NCBI GenBank assembly: GCA_026225395.1
Contig: JAMFSR010000040.1
Location: forward strand, 1-64,000
Reading direction: 5' to 3'
Length of the DNA stretch: 64,000 nt
Source: Granulicella sapmiensis
GTDB lineage: Bacteria > Acidobacteriota > Terriglobia > Terriglobales > Acidobacteriaceae
In this document: piece by piece, positions 54,557 to 63,815 of the stretch
Layout: each line of letters begins with the position of its first letter
Position numbering within the stretch: position 1 is the first letter of the stretch
The notes under the pieces: generated by a model
Told to the model about the DNA's origin: nothing
The model's database searches: none
Seen by the model: only the letters and a program-made list of their open reading frames with translations
Translations under genes and position numbers: made by a program

Positions 54557-55587
54557 TGGTTCATGACGTTGCGCAGGGTTTCTGCGGCGGATTCCGGCGT
54601 GATGTCGCGCTGGGGACTGCCGAGCAGTTCGAAGCCGACCATGAACTTGCGGATGGAGGCGGAACGCAGCAGCGGCGGAAAGAAGTGAACATGGAGATGC
54701 CACTCCGGGTGGGGTTGATTGTCAGAGGGCGCGGGATGCAGCCCCATGGAGTACGGGAATGGAGTATCAAAGACGCGGTTGTAGCCACTGGTGACTTGTT
54801 GCAAAATGGCGGCGAGGCCGTCCCGTTCGGGATTGTTGAGCTCGGAAAGCGAGGCTACGCGTCGCTTCGGAAGGACAAGGGTCTCAAACGGCCAGACGGC
54901 CCAGAAGGGGACAACAGCAGCCCAGGTTTCGTTTTCAGCGACGATACGCTCATGCTCTTGTAGTTCCAGCGCGAGGTAGGCGGAGAGGAGCGGCGTGCGG
55001 TGCTGCTCGAAGTAAGCCTGTTGCGCGGCTAGCTCCAGAGCCGGCTCGTTGGGAATGTGCTCCGTGGCCCAGATCTGGCCGTGAGGATGCGGATTGCTCG
55101 CTCCCATCATGGCTCCGCGGTTTTCGAAGATCTGCACATAACTGACGTCGTCACGCGCGCCGAGCTCAGTAGCTTGCTCGTCCCAGGCGTCAACGACCCG
55201 ACGGATGGCCGGGAGATTCATCGTGGCCAGGGTGAGGTCGTGGCGGGGATCGAAGCAGAGGACGCGGCAGATGCCGGTTTCGACTTCGGCACGGAGAAGG
55301 CCTGCGCTTTCAAGATCCATCGAGGCCGATGGAACGCCGGACTTGAGCGCGGCATAGTCATTTTCAAAGACGAACGTTCCGGTGTATTTGGGCGTGACAT
55401 GGCCCCCGGCGCGCGTGTTGCCAGGGCACAGATAGCAAGCGGGATCGTAGGCAAGCGACGGTGGTGCGGATTTCTCTTCGGTCTGGCCCTGCCAGGGGCG
55501 AAGCGTGCGATGCGGGGAAACGAGAACCCATTCGCGTTTGAGCGGGTTCCAGCGGCGGTGAGAGAGTTCCAGGAAGGCTTTGTCCAT
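54535..55587 (-). CDS. galT: Galactose-1-phosphate uridylyltransferase
   Basis: 350 residues of the HIT superfamily. CYLCPG (about 51-56) gives two zinc ligands and NPHPHGQIW (about 163-171) the catalytic His. It exchanges galactose-1-phosphate with UDP-glucose. Its ATG overlaps the galK stop by one base (TAATG), so the two are translationally coupled. The last residues (NQSVESRG) are encoded by the heptamer array and are not part of the fold. Confidence 0.95.
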   Translation of the reverse strand: MDKAFLELSHRRWNPLKREWVLVSPHRTLRPWQGQTEEKSAPPSLAYDPACYLCPGNTRAGGHVTPKYTGTFVFENDYAALKSGVPSASMDLESAGLLRAEVETGICRVLCFDPRHDLTLATMNLPAIRRVVDAWDEQATELGARDDVSYVQIFENRGAMMGASNPHPHGQIWATEHIPNEPALELAAQQAYFEQHRTPLLSAYLALELQEHERIVAENETWAAVVPFWAVWPFETLVLPKRRVASLSELNNPERDGLAAILQQVTSGYNRVFDTPFPYSMGLHPAPSDNQPHPEWHLHVHFFPPLLRSASIRKFMVGFELLGSPQRDITPESAAETLRNVMNQSVESRG

Positions 55588-56789
55588 TAGAGGGCAATCT
55601 CGTTGTTCTGCGCGGTTTTGGCGCGTTCTACGGCGCCGTCGACGGCTTCGCAGATGTAGGTGTCTGGGTTGATGCTGTAGCGCTGGAGATAGGCGGATTT
55701 GAGAGCGGAAACGAAGGCGTCAGCGTTGAAACGGGCGACGAGGTTGACGGTGCAGCCGCCGAAGCCTCCGCCAGTGAGGCGCGCGCCAAAGCAGCCTTCC
55801 AGCTTCGAGGCGGTATCGACGAGGAAGTCGACTTCTTCACAACTGCACTCGAAGTCGTCGCGCTCGCTGGCGTGCGCTTTCAGCATCAGCTTGCCAAGAA
55901 GCGTCGCATCGCCGGCCAGCATGGCCTGTTTCGCTTCCCGGACACGTGTGTTTTCCGTAATGACATGGCGGCAACGTTTGTAGGATTCAGCGGACATAGC
56001 GCCTTCACAGCGCTCGAGCTGGTCAACGGCCGCGTCCCCAAGATCGCGGAGTTGCGGGAAAGCCTCGCGGAGGATGGTCTGTCCGGCTTCCAGCTCGCGG
56101 CGTCGCTGACCGTAATCGCCGCTGGCGATGGAGTGCTTGACCATGGAGTTGCAGACCACAATACAGGTTTCCGAAAGCGCTCCCTGGTTTATGGGAATGT
56201 GCTCGTAGCTCAGGGATCGGGTATCGAGCAAAAGCGCGTGTCCAGCTTTGGCGGCAGTGATGACGAACTGATCCATAATCCCGCATGGAGAGTGTACGTA
56301 AGCGTTTTCAGCGCGCTGACAAAGAGGAGCTATTTCTTCGATCGTGAGCGCCACTCCTGCGTGTGAAAGCAGGGCCATCGCGGTGGCAACTTCCACGGAT
56401 GCCGAAGAGCTCAGGCCGGCACCGAAAGGCACGTTCCCGGTAAGCCGAAGGTCGAAAGGCGGTGGCTCAATGCCGAGGACCTGGAGCTCGCGAAGGACGC
56501 CTACGGGATAATCGCTCCAGTTGCCGACACCTTCGGAACGGTCTTCGAGAGAAAGCTCTCGGACCTGCTTGAAGAGGTCACTGTGAAACGTGTAACGGAG
56601 TTCGCTGGTTGGCTCGATAGAGGCGACCGTATAGAAGGGGATTGCCATGGGCAGAACGAGACCGCCGGTGTAGTCCGTGTGCTCGCCAATAAGGTTGACG
56701 CGGGCCGGCGCCGTAAATCCATGCGATGTCCGGCTGCCGGCTGCGACGAACGGTGTGGGTGTGGTGTGAGTGCTCAGGTGGTTCTCCAT
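55587..56789 (-). CDS. galK: Galactokinase
   Basis: 400 residues of the GHMP kinase family. RVNLIGEHTDYTGG is the galactokinase signature, NVPFGAGLSSSASVEV the ATP-binding motif, and LTGGGFGGCTVNL the third motif. It phosphorylates galactose at C1. It is the first gene of a galK-galT-galE order on the minus strand. The ATG at 56789 gives the family start (the frame is open further upstream but lacks homology to the family). Confidence 0.96.
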   Translation of the reverse strand: MENHLSTHTTPTPFVAAGSRTSHGFTAPARVNLIGEHTDYTGGLVLPMAIPFYTVASIEPTSELRYTFHSDLFKQVRELSLEDRSEGVGNWSDYPVGVLRELQVLGIEPPPFDLRLTGNVPFGAGLSSSASVEVATAMALLSHAGVALTIEEIAPLCQRAENAYVHSPCGIMDQFVITAAKAGHALLLDTRSLSYEHIPINQGALSETCIVVCNSMVKHSIASGDYGQRRRELEAGQTILREAFPQLRDLGDAAVDQLERCEGAMSAESYKRCRHVITENTRVREAKQAMLAGDATLLGKLMLKAHASERDDFECSCEEVDFLVDTASKLEGCFGARLTGGGFGGCTVNLVARFNADAFVSALKSAYLQRYSINPDTYICEAVDGAVERAKTAQNNEIAL

Positions 56790-57027
56790 AGCGCGACTGC
56801 GGATGAAAGAAGCGTCTGAAACATGGTAAGCGAAGCGGCAGGGAATCGCATATCCGGATAGCAGGATGGTCCTGGCTAGCCGGCTGCGCGCATATTCATT
56901 TTGGATTGGGCGAGTTGACGGCCTACTGCGAACATCGTTAGAACTTGTGCGTCGTTCTTGCGCATGAACGGCTGGCAATGGGTTCGGAAGGGGCGGGGTG
57001 TACACCTGCGCTCTTCGCGAGGAAAAT

Positions 57028-58383
57028 ATGGACAAGCGTGAGTTCCTGAAGGGTTCGATTGTGGTGGCTGCAACTATGGCTGTTTCATCAATGGCGGAAG
57101 CGGTGGGGGCAACTGGAACGAGCGTGCCTCGTGTGAATTGGAGCGGGAACTACCGCTATCACACCGACAAGGTGTTCGAACCGGCGACGGTCGCGGAGGT
57201 GCAGGACGCGGTTCGAGGCGTCGCGAGCGTCAGGGCACTCGGCACGCGGCACTCGTTCAACGGCATTGCCGATTCAACGGTGGCGCAAATTTCCACGCTG
57301 GGATTGAAGGACGTGCAGCTTGACCCCGCTGCAAAGACGGTGCGTGTGGGCGCCGGCATCAAGTATGGCGATCTTGCCGTCCAGATCGATAAGCAGGGCT
57401 GGGCGCTGCACAATCTGGCGTCGTTGCCGCATATTTCGGTGGGCGGGGCTTGCTCGACGGCGACGCATGGGTCGGGCCTGAAGAATGGAAATCTGGCAAC
57501 CGCGGTGCAGGAGATCGAGTTCGTAGCAGCGGACGGCAACATCCATATCTTGTCCAGGTCCAGGGATGATGACCGGTTTGCCGGTGCGGTCGTTGGCCTG
57601 GGCTCGTTGGGAGTGTTGACGCATCTGACGCTGGCCGTGCAGCCGCGCTTCGATATGACACAGGTTGTGTATGAGAACCTGCCGTTCGCTGAACTTGAGC
57701 ATCATCTCGCAGATGTCATGAACGCGGCCTATAGTGTCTCGCTGTTTACCGACTGGCAGAATGGGTTGGCGAAGCAGGTATGGCTGAAGCGCCGCGTAGA
57801 TCAGGGCGGTACGGCTGCACCGGCTCCGATGTTTCATGGAGCAACGCTGGCGAAAGAAAAGCTGCATCCGGTAGGGCATGGAACGAACCCCGGGGCGTGT
57901 ACCGATCAGGGCAATATCGTCGGTCCCTGGTATGAGCGGCTGCCGCACTTCAAGATGGGGTTTACGCCATCAAGCGGCAATGAGTTGCAGACGGAGTTCT
58001 TCGTGCCGTTTGACCGCGGATATGAAGCGATTCGCGCTGTGGAAACCTTGCGAGACCAGATCACACCGCATCTACTGGTAACAGAGTTGCGCGCAGTCGC
58101 GGCGGATGACCTGTGGATGAGTATGGCGTACAAGCGGCCATCGCTGGCGATCCACTTTACGTGGAAGCCGGAGTGGGATGTCGTGCTGAAAGTTGTTCCA
58201 CAGATCGAGGCGAAACTGGCGCCTTTTGCAGCCAGACCGCACTGGGCCAAGGTCTTTACGCTGAAGGAAGCAGGACTGGAGCCTCGTTATCCGCGCTTCC
58301 AAAATTTCAAAGGGCTTGTGAACGAATACGATCCGAAAGGCAAGTTCCTCAACGAATTCATGCATAAGGAAGTGTTTGCGTAG
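57028..58383 (+). CDS. FAD-dependent alditol/aldonolactone oxidase-like protein
   Basis: 451 residues of the VAO/PCMH flavoprotein family. The N-terminus MDKREFLKGSIVVAATMAVSSMAEA looks like a signal sequence. The FAD region has VRALGTRHSF and ISVGGACSTATHGSG (about 136-150); the C-terminal domain ends PHWAKVFTL and ...NEF, as in aldonolactone oxidases and alditol (xylitol/sorbitol) oxidase. It likely oxidises a sugar alcohol or lactone with O2. ATG 57028 has GAGGA five bases upstream. Divergent from galK. Confidence 0.85.
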   Translation: MDKREFLKGSIVVAATMAVSSMAEAVGATGTSVPRVNWSGNYRYHTDKVFEPATVAEVQDAVRGVASVRALGTRHSFNGIADSTVAQISTLGLKDVQLDPAAKTVRVGAGIKYGDLAVQIDKQGWALHNLASLPHISVGGACSTATHGSGLKNGNLATAVQEIEFVAADGNIHILSRSRDDDRFAGAVVGLGSLGVLTHLTLAVQPRFDMTQVVYENLPFAELEHHLADVMNAAYSVSLFTDWQNGLAKQVWLKRRVDQGGTAAPAPMFHGATLAKEKLHPVGHGTNPGACTDQGNIVGPWYERLPHFKMGFTPSSGNELQTEFFVPFDRGYEAIRAVETLRDQITPHLLVTELRAVAADDLWMSMAYKRPSLAIHFTWKPEWDVVLKVVPQIEAKLAPFAARPHWAKVFTLKEAGLEPRYPRFQNFKGLVNEYDPKGKFLNEFMHKEVFA

Positions 58384-58571
58384 GTCATTGTTGTCTGCTG
58401 AGCGAACGTTGATTCCTAAGGGAATACTCAGAGCATCCTCTGCTCGGAACGCCGGGCGCCTTTTTGTCGTTTACAATCGAAGTCGAAACGCTGACATTCT
58501 GTGAACCATCAGGACTCCGGATAGCAGTCGGTCCGGACGCTATAAGCCGAACCTTATTCGCCGGAGTGTTT

Positions 58572-60389
58572 ATGTCTGAACCGATCCAAGCTACTGCTAC
58601 CGAGATGAAACCCACGTTGGGCCTTACGGGGCTCACCAGCAACGCCATGGCGCTGATCGCGCCGGGTGCGTTTCTTTGGCTGACGTTCTACCTGCAGGCG
58701 ACCGAAGGTGCTTCTGCTCCCGCTATGTGGATGGGAATCGTGGGTGCGCTGGTGCTTTGCCTGTCCACAGCAGTCTGTTACGCGGAGATGGCGAAGCTTT
58801 ACCCCGGGACAGGCAGCTCGTATTACTTTGCGGAGCAGGCGTTCTTGAATCGTGATCGCGCCTGGAAGTATGCGCGCATCTCGAAGTTCATCGTGGGTTG
58901 GGCGTCCCATCTGTACTATTGGATCTACCCGGGCGTGATGGTAGGCGTGATGGGTGTGTTCTGCGGCTATATCGTGGGTACGATCTGGCCGAACTTCATG
59001 AGCGCCTCGAATCCTGGAATGATGTTCATGATGGCCGTGGCTGTTGTGTTCGCATTTGCCGTGGCCTATGTGGCCTATCGTGGAGCGAATGCCTCGACGG
59101 CGATTAACCTTGGCATCAACGTGATCCAGATCACGGCGCTGCTGGTCTTCGCGGTGCTGGCGTTGGCGTATCGTACGAACCATCCGCCCGGGTCGGTCGC
59201 CTACCAGTTCGATTCAACGTCGGGCGAGGCCTACACGTACGAGTTCAAGACGACAACGACCGTCGTCGCAGGCGTGTCGACCGATACGATCGATCGCGAT
59301 GCCAACGGCGTTCCTCTGCCCAAGCTCGATGCCGCCGGGAAGCCGATGTCGTATCACATCAGCTATCCGACGCAGGATGCCTCAGGCAATTTCCTGACAC
59401 ACCCGGACGCGAAGTCTGTTGTTGCGCCGCATCACTGGAGCTGGGTGTTCATGCAGGCGACGGTGGCGATTCTTATCCTGGTCGGGTTTGAGTCTGTAAC
59501 AGCAATGGGTGGCGAAGCCAAGAATGCCAAGCGCGATGTCCCTATCGCGGTTCTGGTGTCACTGCTGGTACAGGGTGTGCTGTTTTACTTCTTTGAGTAT
59601 TTTGCCGCGAATTATTTCCTGAACAGCGGATACACGATGCAAAGCGCGACCGGTTCCGCGGCGCCCATCGGCGACATGATGGTGATCGTAGGGGATGCGC
59701 TGTTTGGTCCCGGCAAGGGACGGATCTTCATGCTGGTGGAAGCGTTCACCGTCTTCCTCGCGCTGATCGGGACGACGCTTTCGTGCATGAACACGGGTGC
59801 GCGAGTAACGTACGCGATGGGCAAGGACAGGGAAGTCCGCGGCCACTTCGGGTTGCTGCACAATCGAAAGCTGACGCCACACCGCGCGATCTGGACTCTG
59901 GCTGCCATATCGGCGGTTCTGGGATGTCTCGCAGTCTGTATTGCCTTTGGCGATGCCGGCGCACCTACCGATGCAGCGATCAAGGCCATCCCGGCCGGCT
60001 TCTGGTCGCACCTGGGATACACAACGCACGACAAGATGGCGGCGCTGCCAAACTCGCTACTCACGGTGACGCTGGCTTCAAACTTCGGCACGTTTATCCT
60101 CTACGCACTCAGCTGCGTGCTCTGTATGGTGGCCTATCACAACCATCCGAAGTACAGCGTTGTCCGGCATGTGCTCATTCCGGGGTTCGGTCTGCTGGCG
60201 AACCTGGGCTGCATGGCCGCCTACCTGGTACTGCCGTTCTTGAACATCGGGACCAAAATGGAGCCTCGACTGGCGCTCGGGATCGCGGCCTTGTGGGCAG
60301 TCTACGGAGGGTTCTACTTCCTCACTTCGGGCAAGTCCGAGGGGCGAACCGTATTGATGAAGGAACGGGTTCAGCCCACGCAAAGCTAG
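58572..60389 (+). CDS. APC-family permease with a large hydrophilic loop
   Basis: 605 residues, about 12 hydrophobic segments. SNAMALIAPGAFLWLTFYLQ and CYAEMAKLYPGTGSSYYFAEQ match amino-acid/polyamine permeases. Residues about 200-286 form an unusual hydrophilic insertion (rich in Asp, Thr and Ser, with TIDRDANGVPLPKLDAAGKP), not seen in ordinary APC proteins. ATG 58572 is chosen because GGAG lies seven bases upstream; an in-frame start at 58464 exists. Substrate unknown. Confidence 0.85.
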   Translation: MSEPIQATATEMKPTLGLTGLTSNAMALIAPGAFLWLTFYLQATEGASAPAMWMGIVGALVLCLSTAVCYAEMAKLYPGTGSSYYFAEQAFLNRDRAWKYARISKFIVGWASHLYYWIYPGVMVGVMGVFCGYIVGTIWPNFMSASNPGMMFMMAVAVVFAFAVAYVAYRGANASTAINLGINVIQITALLVFAVLALAYRTNHPPGSVAYQFDSTSGEAYTYEFKTTTTVVAGVSTDTIDRDANGVPLPKLDAAGKPMSYHISYPTQDASGNFLTHPDAKSVVAPHHWSWVFMQATVAILILVGFESVTAMGGEAKNAKRDVPIAVLVSLLVQGVLFYFFEYFAANYFLNSGYTMQSATGSAAPIGDMMVIVGDALFGPGKGRIFMLVEAFTVFLALIGTTLSCMNTGARVTYAMGKDREVRGHFGLLHNRKLTPHRAIWTLAAISAVLGCLAVCIAFGDAGAPTDAAIKAIPAGFWSHLGYTTHDKMAALPNSLLTVTLASNFGTFILYALSCVLCMVAYHNHPKYSVVRHVLIPGFGLLANLGCMAAYLVLPFLNIGTKMEPRLALGIAALWAVYGGFYFLTSGKSEGRTVLMKERVQPTQS

Positions 60390-60439
60390 GTTTTGCGCAA
60401 CGCGTGGCGCGATGACCGTCAAAGGCGGTAGATTTGGCT

Positions 60440-61237
60440 ATGCTCGATCTGGAGTTTGCCCAGCTTACCGACACCGGCCGCGTAAGAGAACAGAATGAAG
60501 ATGCGCTCGGCTACGTGTTGCCGACGAGTGCAACGCGTGTGCAGTCGCAGGGTTGGGTCTTCGTGCTGGCCGATGGTGTTGGCGGCCACGAGCAGGGTGA
60601 AGTAGCGTCGCAGCTCGCCGTCGATACCGTGCTCACCGGCTTTCGCAAGATTCCTCCGGGAGTTATGCATGTGTCGCTGTTGCCGAAGCTGGTGCAGGAG
60701 GCCAACGCTGCGGTCTTCGACCGCGGCCACGACCGCCAGGGCAATCAGCAGATGGGCACGACCCTCGTCGTTTGCGCGCTGCGGTTCGATTCCGCCGTCA
60801 TCTCGCATGTGGGCGACTCGCGCTGCTATCTCTTCCGGAATGGCACCGGCGCGGCGCTCACCCGTGACCATACGATGGCCGCCGAACAGCTACGGATGAA
60901 CCTGCTTTCTGAAGAAGAGGCTGAGGCCAGCGACCGCAAGCATGTGCTGACCCGTTGTCTCGGTGTGGATATGTTCGTCGCTCCCGACACAATCACGGTA
61001 AATATCCTGCCCAGCGACGTGTTGATGTTGTGCTCGGATGGCCTGCATGGGTTGGTCGCCATGCCGATGATGGAACGCATTCTTGCCACGCACACCGATT
61101 TGAACGCCGCAGCCAAGGCACTGGTGGCCGCAGCGAATGAAGAAGGCGGTCATGACAACGTCAGCGTGCAGCTCATTCGAATTCTTTCCGTAGAACGAAT
61201 GGGCCTGTACCGCGGGCGGCCGTACCGGATGCTCTGA
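60440..61237 (+). CDS. PP2C-type Ser/Thr protein phosphatase
   Basis: 265 residues. TDTGRVREQNEDALG, ADGVGGHEQGE (about 44-54), HVGDSRCYLF, LTRDHT, LCSDGLHGLV (about 197-206) and GGHDNVSVQ are the PP2C metal- and phosphate-binding motifs, all intact. It dephosphorylates Ser/Thr proteins, most likely substrates of the following kinase, whose start overlaps its stop by one base (TGATG). A TTG at 60434 is an alternative start. Confidence 0.94.
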   Translation: MLDLEFAQLTDTGRVREQNEDALGYVLPTSATRVQSQGWVFVLADGVGGHEQGEVASQLAVDTVLTGFRKIPPGVMHVSLLPKLVQEANAAVFDRGHDRQGNQQMGTTLVVCALRFDSAVISHVGDSRCYLFRNGTGAALTRDHTMAAEQLRMNLLSEEEAEASDRKHVLTRCLGVDMFVAPDTITVNILPSDVLMLCSDGLHGLVAMPMMERILATHTDLNAAAKALVAAANEEGGHDNVSVQLIRILSVERMGLYRGRPYRML

Positions 61238-62217
61238 TGCATGTGCCCAATACGGCTATCCAGGCCGGAGATCAACTGGACCATTACCGGCTCGACAGCG
61301 TGGTGGCACTCAGCGGCATGGCGACTGTCTTTCGCGCAACCGATCTCGACACCGGCACGCAGGTAGCGATCAAGGTGCCGCATCCCGAGATGGAAAGCGA
61401 TCCGATCTTGTACGACCGCTTTCAGCGCGAACAGGACATCGGCACGCGAATGCAACATAGCGGCGTGATGAAGGTGCTGCCCAACCCCGGCCGCACGCAG
61501 GTCTACATGGTCATGGAGTGGTTGGACGGCCGCCTGCTGCGCACGGTCATGAACGAAGAGAAGCCGCTGCCGCTTGACCGCGCGGTGAAAATCACCATTG
61601 GGATATCCGAAGCGCTGGAGTACATCCACTCGCAGGGCGTGGTGCATCGCGATCTAAAGCCCGAGAACGTCATGGTGGACGCCGACGACCAGATACGCCT
61701 GATCGACTTCGGTATTGCCGCGAACGCCGGCGCACGGCGTCTGACGTTCGCCAACTTCTCGCAGAGCATGGGCACGCCCGACTACATCTCGCCCGAACAG
61801 GTACGGGGCAAACGTGGCGATGAACGCAGCGATGTCTATTCGCTGGGCGTGATGCTGTACGAGATGCTCACCGGGCAGGTGCCGTTCACAGGGCCGAATC
61901 CGTTCGCTGTAATGAACGACCGTCTCCTGAATCAGCCGGTGCCACCCAGAACGCTGAACCCCGCGATCACACCCGAGATGCAGGAGATTCTGTATCGTGC
62001 GCTGGAGCGCGAACCGAAGAACCGTTACGCCAATGCGCGTGAGTTCGCGCACGACTTGAAGCATCCGGAGACGGTAGGCGTAACCGAGCGGCTGGACGAG
62101 GCGAACTGGGAGAAGCGGCAGTCTCCGGGACAGCGGAGAATCCTGTTTTACGTGCTGCTGGCACTGCTGCCTGTAGCGGTGCTGGTGCTGCTTTTGATTG
62201 TGGCGCGGAGGTCCTAG
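61237..62217 (+). CDS. Membrane-anchored Ser/Thr protein kinase (Hanks type)
   Basis: 326 residues. Catalytic motifs: the AIKVPH Lys, HRDLKPENVMV (about 138-148), DFGIAANAG (about 158), MGTPDYISPEQ and DVYSLGVMLYEMLTG. The glycine loop is degenerate (ALSGMATVF). A membrane segment (about 302-322) lies at the C-terminus with no extracellular sensor domain. It forms a PP2C-kinase pair. Its 3' end overlaps the convergent amt gene by 4 bp. Confidence 0.95.
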   Translation: MHVPNTAIQAGDQLDHYRLDSVVALSGMATVFRATDLDTGTQVAIKVPHPEMESDPILYDRFQREQDIGTRMQHSGVMKVLPNPGRTQVYMVMEWLDGRLLRTVMNEEKPLPLDRAVKITIGISEALEYIHSQGVVHRDLKPENVMVDADDQIRLIDFGIAANAGARRLTFANFSQSMGTPDYISPEQVRGKRGDERSDVYSLGVMLYEMLTGQVPFTGPNPFAVMNDRLLNQPVPPRTLNPAITPEMQEILYRALEREPKNRYANAREFAHDLKHPETVGVTERLDEANWEKRQSPGQRRILFYVLLALLPVAVLVLLLIVARRS

Positions 62218-63491
62218 CGCGGCAAAAACTCATCGCCGTGGACGACGAACTCGGGGTAAGCACCGGCGCCAAGCTCACGTACATCCATGCCCTGGCGGTC
62301 GCCGTCAGCATCGACACGCTGCTTCATAAAGCGATCGACGAGCAGATTCAACCCGTGGATCAGAGGCAACATGAACCCCAGCAGGGCGGCTATGCCGACC
62401 AGCTGCGCCAGAAACTGACCGCCATGCGTGAGCGCAGGGATGGTCGCAAAGATTCCGGCAGCCAGCAATCCCCAAAGTCCGGCGCCCGCATGCACGGAGA
62501 TAGCTCCTCCCGGGTCATCGATATGCAGCTTGAGTTCAATAAACTCAACGAGATACATGATGCCGACGCCAGCGACGAACCCGGTTACGATGGCCGCCGC
62601 GGGAGACACGAAAACGCATCCCGCGCTGCCGGCAACCAGCCCCGCGACCCAGCCGTTGGCTATAAGCGACGCATCGGGCTTTCCCCAGCGCAGCCGCGTG
62701 GTGAGGACCGTGCCAAGGCACGCCGCCGAAGCTCCCAGCAGCGTGTTGATCAGAATCTTCGGCACAGCAATGATGCTCGCGCCCGTAAAGAGCATGGCCG
62801 CGGCGGAGTTCAGCGCGATCCAGCCGGCAAGCGCCAGCAGGCAGCCAAAGAGGACCAGGACAATGTTGTGTCCGGGGATAGCAGCCGCCGTGCGGTCCTC
62901 GCTGAACTTGCCGCGTCGTGGCCCAAGGATCCACGCAAGGCTCAGTGCGCTCAGTCCGCCGATAACCTGAATCACTCCGGACCCTCCGGCGTCGACAAAC
63001 CCAGAGCCCAGGCCGAAATTGATGCCAATGGTCGAGAGCCAGCCGCCACTCCAGACCCAGTGGGCGAAGAGCGGAAATGTGATCGCCGCCAGCAGGGCGC
63101 TGGAGACGCAAGCAGGCGCAAGACGCCAGCGATCAGAGCCTGTGCCGAGCGGGATGATGGCGGTAAGACCGACGGCGAAGAGCTGGAAGCACAGTACAAG
63201 CGCGACAGGGGTGCCATCAAAACGCACGCCCCGCGCGAACAGAGGTTCTGCCGCGGCCCAGTTCCAGGGGAATCTCGCGAGCGTCAAGGCATGAGCCGGC
63301 CCCCCGGCGACTCCGGTGAAGGAAAAGCCGATCAATAGAAAAACGATGGACGCGACAGAGAGGACGCAGAGCGTGGCAACCATGGTGTGCGCCGCGCTGC
63401 GGCTGCGGCCAAGACCCTGGTTGATCAGCGCGAGTCCCGCAATGGCCAGCGGAACGAGCAGGATCAGGATAAGACACAGGACAAAGCTCAT
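62214..63491 (-). CDS. Ammonium transporter (Amt) with altered pore histidine
   Basis: 425 residues, about 11 hydrophobic segments. PLAIAGLALINQGLGRSRSAAHTM, AHWVWSGGWL and the C-terminal MDVRELGAGAYPEF fit Amt/Mep/Rh. The pore carries DAGGSGVIQVIGG where AmtB has DFAGGTVVHINA, so the first twin-His (AmtB H168) is Gln at about residue 175; the second His is kept in SVHAGAGLWG (about 333). Transport mode may differ. ATG 63491 has GAGGA about eight bases upstream and overlaps the stop of the small gene before it. I leave the symbol blank because the paralogue type is unclear. Confidence 0.88.
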   Translation of the reverse strand: MSFVLCLILILLVPLAIAGLALINQGLGRSRSAAHTMVATLCVLSVASIVFLLIGFSFTGVAGGPAHALTLARFPWNWAAAEPLFARGVRFDGTPVALVLCFQLFAVGLTAIIPLGTGSDRWRLAPACVSSALLAAITFPLFAHWVWSGGWLSTIGINFGLGSGFVDAGGSGVIQVIGGLSALSLAWILGPRRGKFSEDRTAAAIPGHNIVLVLFGCLLALAGWIALNSAAAMLFTGASIIAVPKILINTLLGASAACLGTVLTTRLRWGKPDASLIANGWVAGLVAGSAGCVFVSPAAAIVTGFVAGVGIMYLVEFIELKLHIDDPGGAISVHAGAGLWGLLAAGIFATIPALTHGGQFLAQLVGIAALLGFMLPLIHGLNLLVDRFMKQRVDADGDRQGMDVRELGAGAYPEFVVHGDEFLPR

Positions 63492-63667
63492 CCGACGTTC
63501 CTCTTGGTTTGGGCGTAGTCGCGCGCAACAAGCGTCAGGCCAAGACACTCGAGCGCAAGGCCTGCAACGACGAAGGAGCCTTGCTCAACAGGATGCCGCA
63601 AAAGCGCGATGGCGATGATCGCGATCACGCCTCCGAACAGCAAAAGCAGCATGCCAACAAGCTTCAC
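63488..63667 (-). CDS. Small hydrophobic protein coupled to the Amt gene
   Basis: 59 residues with a GTG start at 63667 and CGGAGG seven bases upstream. Two hydrophobic stretches: LVGMLLLLFGGVIAIIAIALL and FVVAGLALECLGLTLVA, joined by RHPVEQGS, ending DYAQTKRNVG. Its TGA overlaps the amt ATG (ATGA), so translation is coupled. No family recognised. It is a plausible partner or regulator of the transporter by position. Confidence 0.7.
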   Translation of the reverse strand: MKLVGMLLLLFGGVIAIIAIALLRHPVEQGSFVVAGLALECLGLTLVARDYAQTKRNVG

Positions 63668-63815
63668 TCAAAATCCTCCGGTGTAGGCACAGGCTAACAG
63701 GAATTTTGCGTGGCGAGGAGATGTGGGCCGCTCGGAGCAACAGGTACGGCCTGCTAGGATCGACCTATCCCACACCCAGTCGCGTCTTCGCGAAGCAAAA
63801 AAGGAGTAAGGCCTG

